From NCBI GenBank assembly GCA_017650255.1, contig JAGCFG010000108.1, forward strand, positions 1-9,403: DNA of 9,403 bases, in the 5' to 3' direction. The stretch is from Alphaproteobacteria bacterium (GTDB taxonomy: Bacteria; Pseudomonadota; Alphaproteobacteria; RF32; CAG-239). The first letter of the stretch is position 1. The number at the start of each line of letters is the position of its first letter. The notes beneath the pieces were generated by a model. It did not search any database and was not told the origin of the DNA. It saw nothing but the letters and a program-made list of their open reading frames with translations. This document shows, piece by piece, positions 5,700 to 9,403 of this stretch. The position numbers and the translations under genes are program-made.

Positions 5700-7868
5700 C
5701 TAATGTTGTCTATCCAGTTCTTCCAAAACCATTTTCTTCAATGTGACATTATCCATCTTACCTGTGGCAAAAACCGGAAGTTTATCCATATGTAAAATGA
5801 TTCTCGGTAAATAAAGTTCTGACATTCCGTGTTGTTTGATATACTCGTGCAGCCCGTCTTGTGTAACTTTCGGATTATTTGTAACCAAAACAATTTGCTC
5901 GCCTTTGCTCTCGTGCGGAGTTGCCACAATGCCGTATTGACAATCATTATCCTCAGCATAAGCATTGCAAACCATCTCATTGACTGCATTAAGCGAAACC
6001 ATCTCCCCACCGATTTTTGCAAAACGTTTAATTCTGTCTTTAATATAGACAAAGCCGATTTCATCAATATCAACCACATCACCGGTATGATACCATCCGT
6101 CTTTAAGAGGCTCTAAAACCCCAGGATTATCAGGCATAATATATCCGAGCATAATATTCGGCCCACGAACAACAAGCTCTCCACCTTTTTCAATCCCCGG
6201 AACAGGCTCCACCTTATATTCTATCGCCGGCAAAATTTTGCCGATAGAACCGAAGCGATTAAAAATACTGTTATTTGCGCACAAAACCGGAGAACACTCA
6301 GTCGTTCCGTATGCTTCCATAACTTTCACGCCCAAACGCTCCATCCACATATTTCTTGTGTCCGGCTTAACTGCCTCGGCACCGCCATACATAAAGCGCA
6401 CATTATGAAAATCGAACGGATGCGCAATTCTTCCGTATCCGCGGAAGAAAGTATCCGTACTGAACATAATTGTCGCACCAATCTCATAAACCAGCTCGGC
6501 AATAACACGATAGTGCAGCGGCGAAGGATACAAAAATACCTTTGCTCCCTCAAAAACCGGAAACAGTGTTCCGACCACCAAACCGAAACTGTGAAACATC
6601 GGCAAAGCATTAAAGACAATATCTTTCTTATTAACCGTCTCCAACGCCGAAATTTGTTTGATATTGGATATAATATTTGCATGGCTCAGCACAACCGCTT
6701 TCGGCGCCCCCTCCGAACCTGAGGTAAACAAAATAACCGCCTTACGACTGCCGCCGCGTTTATGCGGAACTCGTTTTATCTTATAACGCAGAAAAGCATT
6801 GATTTTTTCCCACAAACTAATCTCTTTTGCCAGTTTTTCCAAATAAAAAACCTTAATCCCGTTTTTCTCAAGCTCAGAGATAACATCTTCCATCTTTGCT
6901 GTTTTTACAAACATCATCGATGTAATAACTTTTTTAACCTGTGCGGTCTTGCACATTGAGAGCATATTGTTTGCCCCCAAAGAAAAGTTCAGCATAACCG
7001 GAATTCGCGAATATGCGGTCAACCCGAAAAATGTGCAGATTGTAGCCAAAGCATTCGGCAGCAAAATAGCGACATGCTCTTCCGGTGCGGTTCTGCGCTT
7101 AAAATATTTTCCAACAACAAAAGACTTAATAATAACGTCTCGATAAGAGTTCGGTTTGCGCTGAATATCCTCAAAAAACTTCGGACGGCGGAAAAATCCT
7201 TTTTTTGCATGAACTTTTGCCGCCTTCATCAACATTGCAAACAAAGATATATCGGGATTATAATTAATTTCAAATCCCATATCGCGCAAAATCATATAAA
7301 CTTCATTACTGATGTGGTCACGTTGACGACGCAACTCATCTTTCAACTTAAACGGACGCGGTTTTCCGACAACCACTCTGATTTTCGGCAAAGGTCTGTG
7401 CGGCAATTTTCCTGCTGTTTTTGAAAAATATCCGTATTGCGGTCCGTCAATCCAAACCGGAATAAGCGGAGCCTTAGACTTATCCGCAACCAAGCCCGGA
7501 GCCTCGTATATTTTCATCAAACCGCCGGTTTCGGTAATTCTTCCCTCGGCAAAAATCATACACAAGCGACCGCTGTCAACTTTTGCAATAAGCTCCTTAA
7601 TATCCGTCGGCTCAATCGGATTAAACGGCATAACATCTGCCGTCCGCATCAAAAAGCGAATTACCCTGCTGCGATACAAATGCCCGTTCAAAGCAAAAAC
7701 CGGATCACCGGGCAAAAAAGCAAACAATATCAAAGGGTCAAGATAAGATACATGGTTAGAAACATAAACACCCTTTTTCGGCAGTTTATCTTCGTCAAAA
7801 TCAATCAAACATCTCACTTTCATCAAAGTAAAGAAAGTCCGCAAACAAAATCTTACAAAATTTCGCAA
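5700..7868 (-). CDS. aas: Aas: lysophospholipid acyltransferase / acyl-ACP synthetase
   Basis: This 722-aa protein matches E. coli Aas (719 aa) in length and two-domain order. In E. coli it ligates fatty acid to ACP using ATP and uses that acyl group to restore 2-acyl-glycerophosphoethanolamine to PE at the inner membrane. The N-terminal PlsC-type domain has the catalytic HX4D motif (NHVSYLD, His39 and Asp44) and FAEGRITETGGLMKIY at 106-121. The adenylate-forming domain has the phosphate loop TSGSEGAPK at 382-390, YGTTE at 520-524, YHTGD at 593-597, Arg612 in DRIKR, and the catalytic Lys704 (ATGKMD). The start is a TTG at 7868: GGAG at 7881-7878 lies 9 nt upstream, and the added residues (RNFVRFCLRTFFTLMKVR) match the N-terminal helix of the family. 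The next ATG, at 7823, has no Shine-Dalgarno. The gene leads an operon with the lipoprotein gene and diverges from fadL. No lplT flippase gene is in view. Confidence 0.93.
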   Translation of the reverse strand: MRNFVRFCLRTFFTLMKVRCLIDFDEDKLPKKGVYVSNHVSYLDPLILFAFLPGDPVFALNGHLYRSRVIRFLMRTADVMPFNPIEPTDIKELIAKVDSGRLCMIFAEGRITETGGLMKIYEAPGLVADKSKAPLIPVWIDGPQYGYFSKTAGKLPHRPLPKIRVVVGKPRPFKLKDELRRQRDHISNEVYMILRDMGFEINYNPDISLFAMLMKAAKVHAKKGFFRRPKFFEDIQRKPNSYRDVIIKSFVVGKYFKRRTAPEEHVAILLPNALATICTFFGLTAYSRIPVMLNFSLGANNMLSMCKTAQVKKVITSMMFVKTAKMEDVISELEKNGIKVFYLEKLAKEISLWEKINAFLRYKIKRVPHKRGGSRKAVILFTSGSEGAPKAVVLSHANIISNIKQISALETVNKKDIVFNALPMFHSFGLVVGTLFPVFEGAKVFLYPSPLHYRVIAELVYEIGATIMFSTDTFFRGYGRIAHPFDFHNVRFMYGGAEAVKPDTRNMWMERLGVKVMEAYGTTECSPVLCANNSIFNRFGSIGKILPAIEYKVEPVPGIEKGGELVVRGPNIMLGYIMPDNPGVLEPLKDGWYHTGDVVDIDEIGFVYIKDRIKRFAKIGGEMVSLNAVNEMVCNAYAEDNDCQYGIVATPHESKGEQIVLVTNNPKVTQDGLHEYIKQHGMSELYLPRIILHMDKLPVFATGKMDNVTLKKMVLEELDRQH

Positions 7869-7894
7869 ATTATTAGTCTCCGTTTATTAAAACT

Positions 7895-7916
7895 TGCAAA
7901 TAATTTACTATTTGCA
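7895..7916. promoter_or_regulatory. Palindrome, candidate operator over the aas promoter
   Basis: TGCAAATA at 7895-7902 and TATTTGCA at 7909-7916 form a perfect 8-bp inverted repeat with a 6-bp spacer (ATTTAC). Arms and spacing suit a dimeric repressor or activator. It lies 27-48 bp upstream of the aas start and covers the likely -10 box. The regulator is unknown. Confidence 0.45.
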
Positions 7917-7931
7917 TACCCAAATTGTAAA
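7902..7931 (-). promoter_or_regulatory. Possible promoter of the aas operon
   Basis: On the minus strand, TTTACA at 7931-7926 could be the -35 and TAAATT at 7907-7902 the -10, 18 nt apart. Both are imperfect. The -10 falls in the centre of the palindrome, as expected of a regulated promoter. Confidence 0.35.
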
Positions 7932-8070
7932 GAAAAATTTATTTTGCCATTATTTCAACACCTCAATATTAAGTGCAACATATTGATTTTACTACATAAT
8001 GTCCCATAAAAAATTAAGGGGATAAATTTTTTACTTGATTTTAAATTTTAATTTGCTAAAAAATTGCCCG

Positions 8071-8159
8071 ATATAACATTTTGTTTCAATTTATTACAAA
8101 CGGCAACATAATCAATAATATAACATACAAAACAGCCGTTATTCACTATAAAATGTTAT
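8071..8159. repeat. Repeated ATAACAT motifs and nested inverted repeats upstream of fadL
   Basis: ATATAACAT occurs at 8071-8079 and 8118-8126 in the same direction. ATAACATTTT at 8073-8082 is matched by its exact inverse AAAATGTTAT at 8150-8159. Nested inside are AACGGC at 8099-8104 and its inverse GCCGTT at 8135-8140. The right-hand copy overlaps the probable fadL -10 box, so these could be operator sites, though the sequence is AT-rich and chance matches are possible. Confidence 0.35.
8124..8152 (+). promoter_or_regulatory. Possible fadL promoter
   Basis: A good -10 TATAAA lies at 8147-8152, with a weak -35 (CATACA, 8124-8129) at the ideal 17-nt spacing. Transcription would begin near 8159, leaving a leader of about 32 nt. 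There is no clear Shine-Dalgarno before the start codon. Confidence 0.4.
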
Positions 8160-8190
8160 TTTGGTTCAACTTTTTAAACTGAAAATTTCA

Positions 8191-9403
8191 ATGAAAAAAC
8201 TTATAACTATGACCGCTCTCGCAGTGGTTTTAACCTGTTCTGAGGCAAACGCTTCGGGATTCTATTTGAAAGAACAATCAGCCGCCGCCCAAGGCAACGC
8301 CTATGCAGGTGCCACAGCCGGAGCTGAAGATATTTCTTATTCCTATTTCAACCCTGCCGCACTTGCATATCACGGCGGCACAAATGTAGAGCTCGGCGGC
8401 ACTTGGATTTCTCCGACCTCCACTGCAAAAAATGCCAACAACGGCTTTGGCGACCACAACGATTATATGGGCAACATTGTTCATGCAGCAGCCTCTCCGC
8501 AGGCCTATTTTTCACACCAAATAAACGACCAATTCACCGCGGGTATTTCTCTAAATACACCTTTTGGTATGATTACAAAATATGCCGACGACTGGGCAGG
8601 ACGCAACCACGGCACCTTGTCAAAAATTATCAGTGCCACTTTCACCCCTATGCTTGCCTACAAATACAATGACCAACTCTCATTCGGTGCCGGCATTCCC
8701 GTTCAATATATCAAAGCCCAATTGCGCAACAGCGTTATTGCCGGACAAAACCCGCAAACAGGTGCTTTGATTGAAGATAAATCAACGGTTAAAGGCGACA
8801 CAGTCGATGTCGGTTACCAACTCGGCACAATCTATGAGCCAATCAAAGGTACTCGCTTTGGTGCCGGCTATCGTAGCAAAATCAAACACAAAATCAAAGG
8901 CGATATCGAGTTTGACACTCTGCTTTCCCAAATGAACCAAGACGTTTCTGCTCGTTTGACAACTCCGGCAACTTTGAACATCGGTGCATATCACCAAATC
9001 AATGCCGATTGGGCCGTCATGGCAGAATATAGCCGTGTTTATTGGTCAAGCTTTGACAAATTGGAAATTAAAGGCAATACCGTAGACAGTGTCACCGAAG
9101 AAAAATGGCGCGATACCGATTTTTATGCTTTGGGCGTCAGCAAACAGCTTGACGAACAATGGAAATTGCGCTTGGGCGTCGCCTATGAAAAAAGCGCAGT
9201 CGGTGACGAATATCGCACTCCGCGTATTCCGGACAGCGACCGCACATGGTATTCCGCAGGTTTGGAATATAAGTATAACGAGCATTTGACTTTCAATGTC
9301 GGCTACACTCATATTTCTGCCGAAAGTGCAAAAGTCAATCTTCGCGGCGACCACGCCGGCGACGACAGACGCGGTTCTTTGAGTGCCGATTACAGCAACA
9401 AAA
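8191..9403 (+). CDS. fadL: FadL family outer-membrane long-chain fatty acid transporter, cut at right edge
   Basis: The frame stays open from the ATG at 8191 to the window end, giving 404 residues; FadL proteins are about 420-450 aa, so only the last strands are missing. It has a signal peptide with likely cleavage after ANA at residue 21, then SGFYLKEQSAAAQGNAYAG, the N-terminal hatch region typical of FadL/TodX, followed by the NPAAL motif at about 54-58. Many amphipathic beta strands follow (for example LSFGAGIPVQYI, WKLRLGVAYE). The late motif with TPRIPDSDRTWYSAGLEY is a family hallmark. FadL forms a 14-stranded barrel that lets long-chain fatty acids or other hydrophobic compounds diffuse across the outer membrane. 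The gene diverges from aas, whose product activates fatty acids, which fits a shared role. The substrate could instead be an aromatic hydrocarbon, as in TodX-type members. Confidence 0.93.
   Translation, partial: MKKLITMTALAVVLTCSEANASGFYLKEQSAAAQGNAYAGATAGAEDISYSYFNPAALAYHGGTNVELGGTWISPTSTAKNANNGFGDHNDYMGNIVHAAASPQAYFSHQINDQFTAGISLNTPFGMITKYADDWAGRNHGTLSKIISATFTPMLAYKYNDQLSFGAGIPVQYIKAQLRNSVIAGQNPQTGALIEDKSTVKGDTVDVGYQLGTIYEPIKGTRFGAGYRSKIKHKIKGDIEFDTLLSQMNQDVSARLTTPATLNIGAYHQINADWAVMAEYSRVYWSSFDKLEIKGNTVDSVTEEKWRDTDFYALGVSKQLDEQWKLRLGVAYEKSAVGDEYRTPRIPDSDRTWYSAGLEYKYNEHLTFNVGYTHISAESAKVNLRGDHAGDDRRGSLSADYSNK

Larger units (their letters stand above)
7869..8190. other. 322-bp AT-rich divergent regulatory region between aas and fadL
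   Basis: I see no gene here on either strand; the open frames are short and lack start signals. The stretch holds the aas leader and probable promoter with an overlapping palindrome near 7895-7931, and the fadL promoter with repeated ATAACAT motifs at 8071-8159. The middle part, about 7935-8060, shows nothing but very AT-rich sequence. Confidence 0.7.

Noticed and set aside
7437..8009. A 190-codon open frame on the plus strand opposite the start of aas
   Set aside because: It overlaps the conserved PlsC domain of aas in antisense and its translation is basic and featureless; a shadow frame.
8006..8030. AAAAATT...AATTTTTT hairpin and an AAGGGG followed by a TTG, considered as a terminator or small gene
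   Set aside because: The stem is only A-T pairs and the frame stops after about a dozen codons.

Overview
This AT-rich 9.4 kb window is chromosomal DNA of a Gram-negative bacterium, as shown by a lipoprotein, beta-barrel proteins, FadL and Aas. An alphaproteobacterium is most likely: maf, an RNase E/G gene and yacG lie head to tail as in many alphaproteobacteria, and the DksA is of the two-cysteine CxxT/CxxA form common in that class. An uncultured host-associated lineage is possible, but the sequence alone does not prove it. There are no mobile elements, tRNAs, rRNAs or CRISPR arrays.

Positions 1-3254 are all read on the minus strand. From right to left come dksA, maf, rng and yacG, packed with gaps of 9 and 1 nt and a 1-nt overlap and so almost certainly one operon. 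It combines ppGpp-responsive transcription control, a nucleotide pyrophosphatase, an RNA-processing endonuclease and a gyrase inhibitor. Downstream is an unrecognised secreted cysteine-rich protein with its own likely promoter and a clear terminator. The first few codons of another minus-strand gene may lie at the left edge.

Positions 3342-4602 hold a type IV pilin-like protein (minus) and a small outer-membrane beta-barrel protein (plus), divergently transcribed from a 93-bp gap with apparently overlapping promoters. A small unrecognised membrane-anchored acidic protein (minus) converges on the barrel gene, with a GC-rich terminator hairpin between them.

Positions 4991-9403 form an envelope-lipid region. 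aas (two-domain lysophospholipid acyltransferase/acyl-ACP synthetase) is followed 16 nt later by an OmpA-family glycine-zipper lipoprotein, and the pair ends at a terminator. Diverging from aas across a 322-bp gap is fadL, the outer-membrane fatty acid channel, which runs off the right edge. FadL brings fatty acids in; Aas activates fatty acids and re-acylates lysophospholipid, including that produced when lipoproteins are N-acylated. The gap carries a perfect 8-bp-arm palindrome over the probable aas promoter, and repeated ATAACAT motifs before fadL.

No clearly new multi-gene system is visible. The most interesting leads are the aas-lipoprotein-fadL arrangement with its possible operators, the unrecognised secreted protein with a possible internal duplication, and the small acidic membrane protein with a repeated acidic motif.
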